Shown here piece by piece: positions 1 to 9,896 of a DNA stretch of 64,000 nt. How positions within the stretch are numbered: the first letter of the stretch is position 1; the number at the start of each line of letters is the position of its first letter. Source of the DNA: Algibacter miyuki. GTDB lineage: Bacteria > Bacteroidota > Bacteroidia > Flavobacteriales > Flavobacteriaceae. The notes below the pieces were generated by a model. It did no database searches. It had not been told where the DNA came from and saw only the letters and a program-made list of their open reading frames with translations. The position numbers and the translations under genes are program-made. The stretch is from the NCBI RefSeq assembly GCF_042427745.1, contig NZ_JBHMFA010000005.1. One strand, 5' to 3'.

Positions 1-3000
1 CGGCTGTACCATCACAATTAAAATCAGGATCAGAAACATCAATAGTTGGCGCTACTGGTTCCGGATCTAAGGTGATTGACGGCATAGGATAAATACACCC
101 ATTTGCATCCTTAATATATAAGGTATAAGTTCCGGCAAACACGTAAGCTTCATTTGAAGTTACCCAACTTGCTTGATTATCAAAACTGTATTCATAAGGA
201 GGTGTTCCGCCTTGTGGGTTTGTAATACGTACTTTACCTTCTCCTGCGGGCCCGCAACCTGCCAATTCTGAAACGCCTGATGATGCTGTTAAAGCGGTAT
301 CAGGTTCATTAATTGTAATACTTTCGGAAGTTGAAAAACATTCCGCCCCATCTAAAACATACTTAACTATCGCAATATAATCTCCTCCATTAAGGTTTGA
401 AAAAACAGGGTTAGAAACATAAGTAACGCCATTATCAATACTGTATTCTAAAGCGTATCCGTTTGCATTGGTAACATCAAATTCAATTTCTCCTGAATTA
501 TCATTATAACATAAAATATCGTTATGAGTTGTAGTAAAAGTTGGTATTGGATTATCTTCTACAGTTATAGAGGTATTGGCAACGCAATTGTTTGAATCAA
601 TCACCATAATATCAAAAACACCTGCGGAAGTCACATCAATTGTTGGTACAGTTTGAAATTCTGTTGTACTATTTACAAAGTAGAAATAAGGTGCTGTTCC
701 GCCTTCTGGATACACGGTAATTTCACCATCAGAACAAGTTAAAGGACTGGTTAAAGCCGATGTTGCTGTTAATAATGGCGGATTAATAATTTCTATAATT
801 TCAGAATAAACACAGCCATCTTCCGTAGAAATATTAACCGTATAAAATCCAGGGTTTAAATTCTCGAACGTATAACTACTTTCTGTTATTGGCCCCACAC
901 TATTTATAGACATTACGCCACTTACAATTGAAAAATTATATTGAGGTCGCACATCGTTAGCGGCTAAAATAACGCTGCCTTTTTCACCATTACAAAACGG
1001 TTGTTCTATAATAACGGAAGCTGTAAAATCGCGATCACGAATTTGAACATCTGGAACCGTAAAAACACATGGGTTTGGAGTTACTCCTATTTGTCTTACA
1101 TAAACCGTATAAATATCTGCGGAAGAAACGGAAAACACATTACTTGTTTGAAAATTAACACCATCGATACTAAACTCATATCCACTTGGCACACCACCAA
1201 CAACAATTTCGCCAGGCGTGGTACAGTAGATATCGCGAGACGTTACGGTTGGTTCTAAAACATTTTCATATACATTGAAATAAAATTGACTAAAACAACC
1301 TCCTGAATAGTTTAAGGTTAATCGGTATTGGCCGGCAGTATCTGCGGTAAAATTAGGACCGGTAGTTACTTGATTCCATAAGCAGGTATCACTTTCATTA
1401 GCGCAATCTTGATCGATAACAGCGTCGCAACTAGCAACATCTAATTGCTCCCAAATGATGGATGATGTATCGGATATCCCTGTTTGAATTACAGTGGAAT
1501 CATTCGCTCCACAAAGAAATATATTAGGTAATTGCTTCCCATCATTTGGACAAATTACCACCTCATCAGCAAAAGGAATCACTGGATTTTCAACGGTTAC
1601 ACCAAAATTAACCACATTAAAAACTTGGGTAATCGATTGGCATGGCGCTACGGCTTCATTATAAACATAATATGTTCCAGTTTCCGTTACGGTAATAGAT
1701 TGCGTATTTCCAATAACAGGTGTTAAGGACGGACTTGTAGACCAGGTATAACTATTATATCCATTTGCCGCTCTTAATTCGGTACTTGCGCCACACAGGA
1801 TCACTTCTTCTTCAAAAACACAATCATTAATGTCAGCTAAAAAGTTGGTTGCTCCGGGGTTTAACAAGCAACCTGTATTCTCTGAAAAACTAGGATCGTC
1901 AGAAATGGTAAAATTAGGATTAAGCGTCCCTTTATATGTTGCAAACGCTTGATTGTCGATTAAGTTTGAACAGGCATCACTCAACAAACTACAGGTTGAA
2001 ACGACGGTTACCGCAAATCGAATTTCTTGAAGAGGATCGTTTTCTTCAACAACCGATTTATCAACCTTAAAAACCAATTCTTGAGTACTTTCAGTATAAC
2101 TCTCTACCGAAACACCAGGCGGTAATGTTGCTAAGTCTTCCGGATAATTAAAAACAATATTTGTTGGTAATACATCTCTAATAGTAAGCTCGGTAGCATC
2201 ATCATTCCCTGTGTTTTGAAAACCAATAACGTAATTTAATTGATCGCCAAGTTCTACAACTTGTCCACCAATATTGGTCCCCGTATTATCTTCTACAATT
2301 TTTGTAAGTACAATTTTAGGCTCGATAATTTCGACAGCCAAAGCGAAAAAGTACTGAAAATAAGTATCTCCACCACTTTCTAATCGTACAATGGCATCGG
2401 TTGCATTGTTATCAATTACGTTATTTCCTGGATTTGGCACCACCATAACTCCAGTATCAAAACCAAGTGTATTAGCACTATTTGGGTTTCGGTTATTTAC
2501 CGGTGTTGCGCTTAAATTAGTTACCGAACTATTAAAAAAGTTACTCGCACTACGATCGGCAGAAGACAGATTAACGCCATTAAGTTTTAATCTATCGTTA
2601 ACAATAGGGCTATCGCCTTCTAAAGTAGCAAAAGCAAAGGTAGAACGCACTGGTGCTGGTGCAGGAATGGTTCTAAACCCTGAAATAGGCACATCTAAAT
2701 TTACGCTGGTACTAATAGCACTAAACCCATCGAAACTAGTGATGGATTTCCCGGGTAACGTAGGATCTTCATAAACCACAAAAAGTGACCAACCCGCAGA
2801 ATACCCTGTACGATTTCTTGGATTAAACGCTCCTGTTTCGCCCTCGGCACTCGATACATTGGCTACAGTATACGTTCCTAAGTCGTTACCTAAAGCGGTA
2901 ACAATATTAGTAACATCAGCATAACAAGAATACGGATAACTATCGTTTGCGACTAAACTGGTTGCTTGAAAAATAACCGTACCATTAATATCATGATAAT

Positions 3001-3376
3001 CGCCCGTTGGACCTTTAAATTTCACTTCAGAAATTGGAGCTGTTCCGGCCGTAACGCCACCCCAATATAGTCCTGCATAAATAATTTTATAACAATTAGG
3101 GTTTGGAATACCCAAATCGGCACTCGTAGAACTAAAGGTTGAAGGATCTCCGTCGATATCAATATATCGCATATCAACATCGTCATTATAAACCGACCTA
3201 TCATTGAATGCATTATTACTAGGGCCTAAAATATTATTCCCTATTAAAACAATATCTCCTTTTAAATCTTGATCAAATCGAGGCGTAAACGGCACAAAAT
3301 TTTGAGCAAAAGTCTGCAAACTCAGTAAGAGCAACAATACCGAAAAGGTAATTTTTAAGTGCGTATTTTTTTTCAT
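1..3376 (-). CDS. Large SprB-repeat adhesin, C-terminus beyond window (partial)
   Basis: I read this frame by reverse-complementing the left edge: it stays open from an ATG at 3374-3376 to base 2, about 1125 codons, with no stop in the window. The first ~22 residues form a signal peptide ending TFAQ. An N-terminal secreted domain of roughly 300 residues follows, then a DUF11-like segment (around residues 340-440, 'GDQLNYVIGFQNTGND'), then at least five SprB-type repeats. Each repeat opens with Cys and a GxI/V strand and ends in a Y-x-V-x-D-x-x-GC pattern. SprB-like proteins are T9SS-exported cell-surface adhesins moved by the gliding machinery. The gene lies 78 bases after the PorP/SprF-like gene, the usual partner. 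The sorting domain would lie outside the window, so T9SS export is inferred from family and neighbours. Confidence 0.8.
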   Translation of the reverse strand, partial: MKKNTHLKITFSVLLLLLSLQTFAQNFVPFTPRFDQDLKGDIVLIGNNILGPSNNAFNDRSVYNDDVDMRYIDIDGDPSTFSSTSADLGIPNPNCYKIIYAGLYWGGVTAGTAPISEVKFKGPTGDYHDINGTVIFQATSLVANDSYPYSCYADVTNIVTALGNDLGTYTVANVSSAEGETGAFNPRNRTGYSAGWSLFVVYEDPTLPGKSITSFDGFSAISTSVNLDVPISGFRTIPAPAPVRSTFAFATLEGDSPIVNDRLKLNGVNLSSADRSASNFFNSSVTNLSATPVNNRNPNSANTLGFDTGVMVVPNPGNNVIDNNATDAIVRLESGGDTYFQYFFALAVEIIEPKIVLTKIVEDNTGTNIGGQVVELGDQLNYVIGFQNTGNDDATELTIRDVLPTNIVFNYPEDLATLPPGVSVESYTESTQELVFKVDKSVVEENDPLQEIRFAVTVVSTCSLLSDACSNLIDNQAFATYKGTLNPNFTISDDPSFSENTGCLLNPGATNFLADINDCVFEEEVILCGASTELRAANGYNSYTWSTSPSLTPVIGNTQSITVTETGTYYVYNEAVAPCQSITQVFNVVNFGVTVENPVIPFADEVVICPNDGKQLPNIFLCGANDSTVIQTGISDTSSIIWEQLDVASCDAVIDQDCANESDTCLWNQVTTGPNFTADTAGQYRLTLNYSGGCFSQFYFNVYENVLEPTVTSRDIYCTTPGEIVVGGVPSGYEFSIDGVNFQTSNVFSVSSADIYTVYVRQIGVTPNPCVFTVPDVQIRDRDFTASVIIEQPFCNGEKGSVILAANDVRPQYNFSIVSGVMSINSVGPITESSYTFENLNPGFYTVNISTEDGCVYSEIIEIINPPLLTATSALTSPLTCSDGEITVYPEGGTAPYFYFVNSTTEFQTVPTIDVTSAGVFDIMVIDSNNCVANTSITVEDNPIPTFTTTHNDILCYNDNSGEIEFDVTNANGYALEYSIDNGVTYVSNPVFSNLNGGDYIAIVKYVLDGAECFSTSESITINEPDTALTASSGVSELAGCGPAGEGKVRITNPQGGTPPYEYSFDNQASWVTSNEAYVFAGTYTLYIKDANGCIYPMPSITLDPEPVAPTIDVSDPDFNCDGTA

Positions 3377-3454
3377 GCGATTATATTTTTTTATTTATTT
3401 TTCACAGAGCTATTCATGAAAAACAAATTAATATCCTTAACATTTTTAATGTTA

Positions 3455-6400
3455 TTAATTTTCTATTTTAACCATAGACATTTTACTGTTATATGGCTCT
3501 GTTCCTTTAGACTGCAACATTCTTGTGGCGCTTTCGATATCATTAAACTTTTCATAATAGATGAAATATTTATTACTGGTCACATCGAAAAAGAAATCAA
3601 TATTTGACTGTCCCGCAGCAACCGCTTTTGCTAAAAAGGCGTCTCTTTGAACCACATCGGAATGCACTGCAACAACCATATAATAACCACTTTCGGCATT
3701 TTTAACTGCTTTCACAATTTGGATATTACTTTGAATATCTCCAAAATCGAAATCTTCAGATTTAAGAGGTATAGCGCTTTCTTCTGTAAATTGCTTAATG
3801 CTTTTTAATGCTGCTCGATCTTTAACATAACGATCTTCTTCATTATCATAAGCAGCCTTTTTTATACGACGTTTTCTTTCTATATCGGTAGCAATCTTAA
3901 TGCGCTCTAAAGTTTCCTCCACCTTCGCTTTTGCTTCCCTTGCTTCTTTTTGTTCTTTATTGAAAATCTCAATAGCATCTAAGTAAATCATGTTAACAGT
4001 ATCCTCTTTACTTTTTACTTTTTTCAATCGTGCTTTATATAATGTTTCTATTTCTTTAATTTTTGCACTTCTATTATTAATCACCGCTTCAAGCTCTATT
4101 TTTAAAGCTTCTAATGCGGCATTTTCTGCAGACACACTTTTAAAAGGCTTTGGAGCACTTACAATACCTTGATCTCTTAAATCATTTTCCTTTTTTAAAT
4201 CGTCTAAGTCTTTTTGCTTACCAGACATTTTTTCATTCAATCGATTTAATAAATCGCGTTGTTCTATTTTCGACGCATCGGTTAATTTTGTTAAATCGAT
4301 CATGGCACGTGTTGCAGCGTCCATTGGTCCATTTCCAAGAACATCAGCAATTTCTTTTGCTTTGGAAGTTTCACCGTTTTTATTTTGACTTTCTGAAACA
4401 ACTTCTTTCGCTTTAGCTTGCGCTTCGGCTAATTGTTTTGCTTGAGCAACTTCTTCCGCTTTAGCCTGTGCTTCTGCTAATTGTTTCGCTTGAGCAACTT
4501 CTGCAGCTTTAGCCTGCGCTTCTGCTAACTGTTTTGCTTGAGCAACTTCTGCTGCTTTAGCTTGCGCTTCTGCCAATTGTTTCGCTTGAGCAACTTCTTC
4601 AGCTTTAGCTTGCGCTTCGGCTAATTGTTTTGCTTGAGCAACTTCTGCTGCTTTAGCTTGCGCTTCTGCTAACTGTTTTGCTTGAGCAACTTCTTCAGCT
4701 TTAGCTTGGGCTTCTGCCAATTGTTTCGCTTGAGCAACTTCTGCTGCTTTAGCCTGTGCTTCGGCCAACTGTTTCGCTTGGGCAACTTCTTCCGCTTTAA
4801 CTTGGGCTTCTGCCAATTGCTTTGCTTGAGCAACTTCTTCGGCTTTAGCTTGCGCTTCTGCTAACTGTTTTGCTTGAGCAACTTCTGCTGCTTTAGCCTG
4901 TGCTTCGGCCAACTGTTTCGCTTGAGTAACTTCTTCGGCTTTAGCTTGCGCTTCGGCTAATTGTTTTGCTTGAGCAACTTCTTCAGCTTTAGCTTGGGCT
5001 TCTGCCAATTGTTTCGCTTGAGCAACTTCTTCAGCTTTAGCTTGCGCTTCGGCTAATTGTTTCGCTTGAGCAACTTCTTCAGCTTTAGCTTGCGCTTCTA
5101 CCAATTGTTTAGCTTGAGCAACTTCTTCTGCTAACTGTTTTGCTTGAGCAACTTCTACCGCTTTAGCCTGCGCTTCTGCCAATTGTTTCGCTTGAGCAAC
5201 TTCTTCAGCTTTTTTAGCATTTGCTATTCGATTGGCTCTAAATATTTCGTTATCACTTTCTGTACTTTCATTATTTCTACCACGTTTTGCTCGTGCCTTT
5301 TCTTCTGCTGTTCGTTCAACTTTGGCAAGTGCTTCTGCTCTAGCTTTTTCTTGAGCTACTTTTTTAGCTTGAGCAACTTCTGCTGCTTTAGCTTTTTCTT
5401 CAGCAATTCTTTCTGCCTTAACAATAGCTTCTTGTTTCGCTTTTTCTATTGCTAATTCCTTTGCTTTTGCAACGGCTTCTGCTTTGGCTAATTTTTCAGC
5501 TTCGTATTTTGCTTTTCGCTCTGCCGCTTTTTGAGCGCTAGCCACTCGGTTAGCTCTAAACCTTTCTTTATCACTTTCCGAAGACTGCGTATTTTTACTG
5601 CGTTTTACTGTTGATTTTCTTCTTTTATTGGATGAAGAAAAAAGTCCTACCTCTTTATCATCATCGCTATAATTATATCTGTACTTCTTTTTGAATTTAT
5701 AAGCCAAAGTAATTTCATGAGAAACGCCAAATCCTGAAAACTTACCTAAAGATTTTTCGTAATTATATTCCAATCCTATTTGGTTGCTTATGTTTAAACC
5801 TAATCCCACCGACGCGCCGTAACGTGTGTGATATCCAATTTGTCCCCAAATTCCTTTTGGTACAGTAAGCATCATAAGCCCCGAAAACAAGGTTTCTTCT
5901 TGTCCGACTTCTGTTCTTAATAATCCCGAAAATTTAGTATTATCAAAAAAACCACGGTTTTGCATATAACCAGTATACATGATATGCCCCTGAATATTTT
6001 GCTCCGGATTATCTTCTATCAACTCGGAAGCATTCAAATTATAAGACACTAAATTGTTAACCGAAATTCCAAAATCGAAAAATGCGGTTCCGTAATTCAA
6101 TCCTGGGTTTATTGTTACTACAGCACTTTTTTCAATAGAATTTAATGCCGAATCAGGAAAATTAGTAACAACTCGTCCTTCATTAATCCCACTTTGATAA
6201 AAGGCCACATTAGCACCAAATGTTAAGTTGCTATCTCTATTAAAAACGGCATTATAGGCAAAATTTAAAATGCCTCCAAAATTAGAAAAAACGCCATAAT
6301 CTTGTTGAAAAAGGCCTACACCTAAACCTGTATTTTCACTAAGACGACCAGAATAACTCACCAAATAAGTTTGTGGTGCATTATCGAATTGTATCCATTG

Positions 6401-6586
6401 TTTTTTGTTGGTAACAGTGATGTATTTATTTTGTTCGCGCACAAAACTAAAGGTTGGATGGAGTGCATATTTATTGAATTTCAAAGAATTCCTCACGGGA
6501 AGCGTAAACGCAACAACGCCATTCTCTTGAGAATGGAGCTGGGCTAAACAAAGCAATATTACGATATGTAAAATATATTTTTTCAC
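3455..6586 (-). CDS. PorP/SprF-family T9SS membrane protein with long repeat stalk and SPOR-like end
   Basis: 1043 residues, several times the size of a plain PorP/SprF protein (about 300). Residues 1-19 are a signal peptide. About 20-310 match the PorP/SprF outer-membrane domain, with many Y/F/G-rich strands. About 320-790 are highly charged Ala/Glu/Lys/Gln sequence, probably helical or coiled coil, including ~17 copies of a 16-residue unit (VAQAKQLAEAQAKAEE). Two related linker segments (SESDKERFRANR and TESDNEIFRANR) suggest an internal duplication. The last ~85 residues, from GYYMVVAVHSD, resemble a SPOR-like peptidoglycan-binding fold. PorP/SprF proteins work with a cognate SprB-type adhesin in gliding and T9SS; both neighbours fit. 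The start codon is GTG (6584-6586), two bases after the upstream stop, so the genes are co-transcribed. A peptidoglycan anchor role for the tail is inference. Confidence 0.85.
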   Translation of the reverse strand: MKKYILHIVILLCLAQLHSQENGVVAFTLPVRNSLKFNKYALHPTFSFVREQNKYITVTNKKQWIQFDNAPQTYLVSYSGRLSENTGLGVGLFQQDYGVFSNFGGILNFAYNAVFNRDSNLTFGANVAFYQSGINEGRVVTNFPDSALNSIEKSAVVTINPGLNYGTAFFDFGISVNNLVSYNLNASELIEDNPEQNIQGHIMYTGYMQNRGFFDNTKFSGLLRTEVGQEETLFSGLMMLTVPKGIWGQIGYHTRYGASVGLGLNISNQIGLEYNYEKSLGKFSGFGVSHEITLAYKFKKKYRYNYSDDDKEVGLFSSSNKRRKSTVKRSKNTQSSESDKERFRANRVASAQKAAERKAKYEAEKLAKAEAVAKAKELAIEKAKQEAIVKAERIAEEKAKAAEVAQAKKVAQEKARAEALAKVERTAEEKARAKRGRNNESTESDNEIFRANRIANAKKAEEVAQAKQLAEAQAKAVEVAQAKQLAEEVAQAKQLVEAQAKAEEVAQAKQLAEAQAKAEEVAQAKQLAEAQAKAEEVAQAKQLAEAQAKAEEVTQAKQLAEAQAKAAEVAQAKQLAEAQAKAEEVAQAKQLAEAQVKAEEVAQAKQLAEAQAKAAEVAQAKQLAEAQAKAEEVAQAKQLAEAQAKAAEVAQAKQLAEAQAKAEEVAQAKQLAEAQAKAAEVAQAKQLAEAQAKAAEVAQAKQLAEAQAKAEEVAQAKQLAEAQAKAKEVVSESQNKNGETSKAKEIADVLGNGPMDAATRAMIDLTKLTDASKIEQRDLLNRLNEKMSGKQKDLDDLKKENDLRDQGIVSAPKPFKSVSAENAALEALKIELEAVINNRSAKIKEIETLYKARLKKVKSKEDTVNMIYLDAIEIFNKEQKEAREAKAKVEETLERIKIATDIERKRRIKKAAYDNEEDRYVKDRAALKSIKQFTEESAIPLKSEDFDFGDIQSNIQIVKAVKNAESGYYMVVAVHSDVVQRDAFLAKAVAAGQSNIDFFFDVTSNKYFIYYEKFNDIESATRMLQSKGTEPYNSKMSMVKIEN
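4404..5215 (-). repeat. 48-bp tandem repeat, ~17 copies, inside the PorP/SprF gene
   Basis: The unit encodes 16 residues (VAQAKQLAEAQAKAEE). The copies differ mainly at synonymous sites (gcttctgccaa versus gcttcggctaa) and in A/E at one residue. One copy near the right end is 18 bases short (LAEEVAQ). In-frame unit length means copy-number change would alter stalk length without a frameshift. Confidence 0.95.
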
Positions 6587-6587
6587 G

Positions 6588-8030
6588 CTACTTTATGACG
6601 GTTATGGAACCTTGCTTCTTTTCTTTATTAGCTGTTGTTATTATATAATAATAGACCGGATTTATACCGTTTAATTCTAGCGGTTCTTGTGGCCAATTAT
6701 TTTGATAATCATCAGTTTTAAAAACAATTTCGCCTTGGGAACTCATAATTATAACTTCGGAAGTGGTGCCGCTTACATAACTTATTGGAATAACCCAAGT
6801 ATCGTTTTCGCCGTCTCCATTCGGGCTAATAACGTTCGGGATATTTTCAACATCGGGAAATAAATCGACCATTTTATCCACCTCAAACTCAAATGTTATT
6901 ATGGATACGCATCCTGAAGTTTGTTTTACTTCAACCTTATAGTTTCCTTTTTGACTGGCTTTAAAAGTATCTGTTGAAGCTCCTGTTATTGGTGTATCAT
7001 TTAAATACCAAACAAATTCAGGGTTTATCGCCGTAGTCTCTACAATAACTTCCAAAGTCTCGTCGGGTTCAATAATATTGGTTTCATCTACATTAATACT
7101 AGCCGTGAAATCTGTGTTTTCTAAAACTATTGATGCACTTGTAGAACAGTTTCCTAAATCTACATTTACCGAATAAGTTCCTTCTAAATTAGTGCTATAC
7201 ATTTGGTTTGTAGCACCAGGAATTTCGGTTCCGTTAATATACCACTGATATGCCGATCCGTTAATAGCTGTTAAAGTGGTTGGCCCTTCGCTTGCACAAT
7301 ACGGAATTTCTATACTCGACTTAATATCGAATGTGGTGACACCCGTTTCTAATTCTCCAACAGTAACCCGATTAGAAAACGAGTCTGATGTACAGGTACC
7401 ATAATTAGTTTCAGCAAAATAAACACCCGGGGTATTTACCGCTAAGGTATTTCCGCTAGCTACAAATTCTGAAGATGTTAAACCTGTTACGCGAAACCAA
7501 TTGAATGATAATGATGGATATTTTAGAGGAGAATCGTTCATGGAATCTCCAGGGTTATCTATCGTCAAAAGATAGCTTCCACCAGAACAATAAGATCCTG
7601 TTTCAATTAAATTATTAATAGAAAATGGCGTATTCTGAATTTTATAATAGGCCGCAAAAGCAACAGAAGCTGTACTACTAGCCACAGGAGCTGTACTTTT
7701 AATTCGTAATTTATAACTTTCGCCAGAGGTTGTGTTAGGTAGCGAAAAAGTTAATGTTGCTGGCGATGTTGTTACCTCTCCGGGTGTTGAGGTGTAAATT
7801 ATTGAAGCGCTAGAGAAATCTCCTGTGGCATCGGAAAGTTCTATTGTAAACTGATTAGATGCTTCAAGCGCAGTATCTGGAGAAAATGCAAACGTGGTGT
7901 GATAGGTATTAAAAGATGGACTAGCGCAAGCTTGCGAAAAACCTAAGCTAGGTTTTCCTATAACTATTTGGGCATGTCCTGTTGCGATAAAACTCAAGGC
8001 AAAAAAAATAATAGCAGTTAAATATCTCAT
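6588..8030 (-). CDS. Secreted Ig-like protein with type B (gliding motility-associated) C-terminal domain
   Basis: 480 residues with a signal peptide of ~20 residues (ending GHA). The body is Ser/Thr-rich beta sandwich sequence with PKD/Ig-like segments at about 230-300 and 300-385 (YQWYINGTEIPGA, FVWYLNDTPITGA). The C-terminus is a clear gliding motility-associated (CHU_C, type B) T9SS sorting domain: NVISPNGDGENDTWVI at about residue 395, followed by an YYYIITT...GSITVIK end. Type B proteins are exported by T9SS and often depend on a neighbouring PorP/SprF protein, which follows here after one base. It may be a smaller adhesin or an accessory component of the downstream adhesin; its ligand is unknown. 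Confidence 0.85.
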   Translation of the reverse strand: MRYLTAIIFFALSFIATGHAQIVIGKPSLGFSQACASPSFNTYHTTFAFSPDTALEASNQFTIELSDATGDFSSASIIYTSTPGEVTTSPATLTFSLPNTTSGESYKLRIKSTAPVASSTASVAFAAYYKIQNTPFSINNLIETGSYCSGGSYLLTIDNPGDSMNDSPLKYPSLSFNWFRVTGLTSSEFVASGNTLAVNTPGVYFAETNYGTCTSDSFSNRVTVGELETGVTTFDIKSSIEIPYCASEGPTTLTAINGSAYQWYINGTEIPGATNQMYSTNLEGTYSVNVDLGNCSTSASIVLENTDFTASINVDETNIIEPDETLEVIVETTAINPEFVWYLNDTPITGASTDTFKASQKGNYKVEVKQTSGCVSIITFEFEVDKMVDLFPDVENIPNVISPNGDGENDTWVIPISYVSGTTSEVIIMSSQGEIVFKTDDYQNNWPQEPLELNGINPVYYYIITTANKEKKQGSITVIK

Positions 8031-8111
8031 TCAATATTATCTTTTTAGTACTTAAAAATCTAGAAATCATTATTGCACCAACGCGTGTGTTAATACATAT
8101 ATAGAATTCTC

Positions 8112-8119
8112 CAAATTTA
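8112..8119 (-). promoter_or_regulatory. Possible -7 box (TAAATTTG) of the adhesin cluster
   Basis: On the minus strand the octamer TAAATTTG matches the Bacteroidota -7 consensus TAnnTTTG, 82 bases before the ATG at 8030. No good TTTG -33 element is seen at the expected distance, so this is tentative. Confidence 0.35.
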
Positions 8120-8183
8120 TGAGAGCTTAAACTGGAAATAAAAAGTGTTCTAGAGTTATTTCAATGTATGGGGTTTTGGGTTA

Positions 8184-9497
8184 TTAATCATTTTCAACAT
8201 CGTGTGATGCAATAATTTTGTTAATTCGTAACCTAAAATCTGGTCTACGTTCGTTTCTAATATCAATAAATGTTTCTGCATTATGACTTTTAGAATACAC
8301 ATTATAAAAGGCTGCGTTACCGTACCAGTTTTCTAAATCTTCATTATTGGTGTTATTTTCAACAAAAATATTTCCGTTACAGTTATTAAAATACATGTTA
8401 CTGAATTTTAATTTATCCAAATTTTCTTGATTTATATTAATTGTTTCGGCTAACAAAACAGCGGGATTAAAACCAGAAATAACACTTTTACTCATGTTTA
8501 ACGATGCGTTTTGGGCTACAAAAATAGCTTCCTTAACCAAGCCTTTTTCAATATCAGCCTGTACATCTTCGCTATCATTCAGCATGGTTATATTTTTGGC
8601 GTGTACCGAAGTTCCTTTTTTAGTAAAATCAACTTCTGAAATTTCGTCGTAGCTTAAAACCATTAAACATCTTGATCCTTCACTACTTGATATATATGGC
8701 GATCTCACAGATAGCGAATTAGTTAATTCGCATTGTGCTCCATAGTTAAACTTAAAATCGTTACTATTCGTTCTGTACGATACTATTTTATCTAGTACTA
8801 CTTCGCCACCCCAAACTTCAACAGCATCTCCAGCAGCATAACTTATCATCACATTATCAAATATAGTGTGTTTTCCTACGCCAGCTAATAAAAGTCCATT
8901 TAAATAACCGGCTCCCTTAATTCTTTTTCCGGCATATTCTATACGCACATAACGCATTACACCAGAGCAACCTTCTAAATTGTCACCACCATAACTTGTA
9001 TGCGCATAATTACTAGGATTAAGATCGGAATGAAAAGATGCTACCGAACCATTACCAAATTTATTTAATGGGCCATCGCCCAAAATCATGATGCCTCCCC
9101 AATCTCCAGCACGCTTTACACTTTTATTTGAAGTAAAAACAATAGGATCGGTTTCTAAACCATCGGCCATAATTGTGGCGCCTTTGGTAATTGTAAGTGA
9201 TGCTTTAGAATCTGAATCACCAATAATAACCGTTCCAGGTTCAATAGTAAGCGTCGCATTATTAGTTACAAAAACACTGCCCATAATAATATAGGTATCG
9301 CGTTTGTTTAAAGTAATATCTTCGCTAATATTCCCTGTTAGTATTTTATTTGGCTCTCTATAATCGCTTTGGTTTGGTTTAAACTCTGTCCAGTTTTCCA
9401 ACCAATTATTAGCGCCTATGATACCTTTTTCTTGTTGGGCAAAAATACTGCCCGACACGGTAAGAAATATTAAGGTGATTAATGTAAAGTTTTTCAT
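8184..9497 (-). CDS. Exported right-handed beta-helix protein, function unknown
   Basis: 437 residues with a signal peptide (ending SIFAQ at about residue 20). The sequence has the spaced pattern 'VTNNATLTIEPGTVIIGD', 'LTITKGATIMADG', 'GDWGGIMILGDGPLN', typical of the Bacteroidota exported beta-helix proteins that start by wrapping a turn around a GTVI..G motif. Further turns show as repeated short hydrophobic strands up to about residue 350. No catalytic motif and no T9SS sorting domain is visible at the C-terminus (ends SHDVEND), so it is probably periplasmic or reaches the surface another way. It is separated from the adhesin cluster by 153 bases and has its own upstream signals at 9548-9643. 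I do not recognise a specific function. Confidence 0.75.
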   Translation of the reverse strand: MKNFTLITLIFLTVSGSIFAQQEKGIIGANNWLENWTEFKPNQSDYREPNKILTGNISEDITLNKRDTYIIMGSVFVTNNATLTIEPGTVIIGDSDSKASLTITKGATIMADGLETDPIVFTSNKSVKRAGDWGGIMILGDGPLNKFGNGSVASFHSDLNPSNYAHTSYGGDNLEGCSGVMRYVRIEYAGKRIKGAGYLNGLLLAGVGKHTIFDNVMISYAAGDAVEVWGGEVVLDKIVSYRTNSNDFKFNYGAQCELTNSLSVRSPYISSSEGSRCLMVLSYDEISEVDFTKKGTSVHAKNITMLNDSEDVQADIEKGLVKEAIFVAQNASLNMSKSVISGFNPAVLLAETININQENLDKLKFSNMYFNNCNGNIFVENNTNNEDLENWYGNAAFYNVYSKSHNAETFIDIRNERRPDFRLRINKIIASHDVEND

Positions 9498-9547
9498 GAC
9501 ATTTAGTTTTAACTTAGCTTCAATTGTAATCGACTCTAAACTTTAAT

Positions 9548-9574
9548 CAAAAATACATATTTTTATCCATCAAA
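9548..9574 (-). promoter_or_regulatory. Candidate promoter of the beta-helix gene
   Basis: The minus strand carries TTTG (9571-9574) and TATTTTTG (9548-9555), which fits TAnnTTTG. The spacer is 15 bases, somewhat shorter than the usual 17-23. A start site near 9541 would give a leader of about 45 bases. Confidence 0.45.
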
Positions 9575-9586
9575 CGTCAATTTTAA

Positions 9587-9643
9587 CGATGAAATACACT
9601 TTTTATTGATTTTTTTTTAAATTTAATCGACGAAATACACTTT
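9587..9643. repeat. Direct repeat CGAYGAAATACACTTT, two copies 41 bp apart
   Basis: Copies lie at 9587-9602 (cgatgaaatacacttt) and 9628-9643 (cgacgaaatacacttt), 15 of 16 bases identical, both just upstream of the candidate promoter at 9548-9574. The 41-bp period is about four helical turns. CGTCAA also flanks the pair on both sides (9575-9580 and near 9648). This looks like a pair of activator sites. The rest of this 399-base gap (9644-9857) shows nothing I can identify. Confidence 0.5.
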
Positions 9644-9857
9644 GAAGCGTCAAAACCCCTGAAAATCAACATACAAGAAAATCATTATACAATCCATGAA
9701 CGGCCATTTACCTATATACTTACCTTATAAAAGTACAAAAACCTTATATTTTAGTAAGAAAAAACTTAAACAACAGCTATTTAGACTAAAAAACAATCCT
9801 GTTGTAATTAATCCAATACCAACCCCAACCGAGCTAACCTTTCTCAAATAGAATATG

Positions 9858-9865
9858 TAACTTTG
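9858..9865 (+). promoter_or_regulatory. -7 box TAACTTTG of mutS2
   Basis: TAACTTTG matches TAnnTTTG and lies 32 bases before the mutS2 ATG. No TTTG is seen at -33, so only the -7 element supports it. Confidence 0.45.
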
Positions 9866-9896
9866 CTCCTAATATTTTTATTGACCAAAACTTCGA

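Noticed and set aside
4404..5215. CRISPR-like array
   Set aside because: The 48-base units are contiguous and in frame within a gene, with no unique spacers.
4682..5455. Open frames on the plus strand across the repeat region
   Set aside because: They are antisense shadows of the 48-bp repeat, with low-complexity FRFS/LSNF-type protein and no start signals.
8149..8161. GTTCTAGAGTT shared with the region near 49836
   Set aside because: An 11-base match at unlike positions relative to the two promoters; too short to separate from chance.
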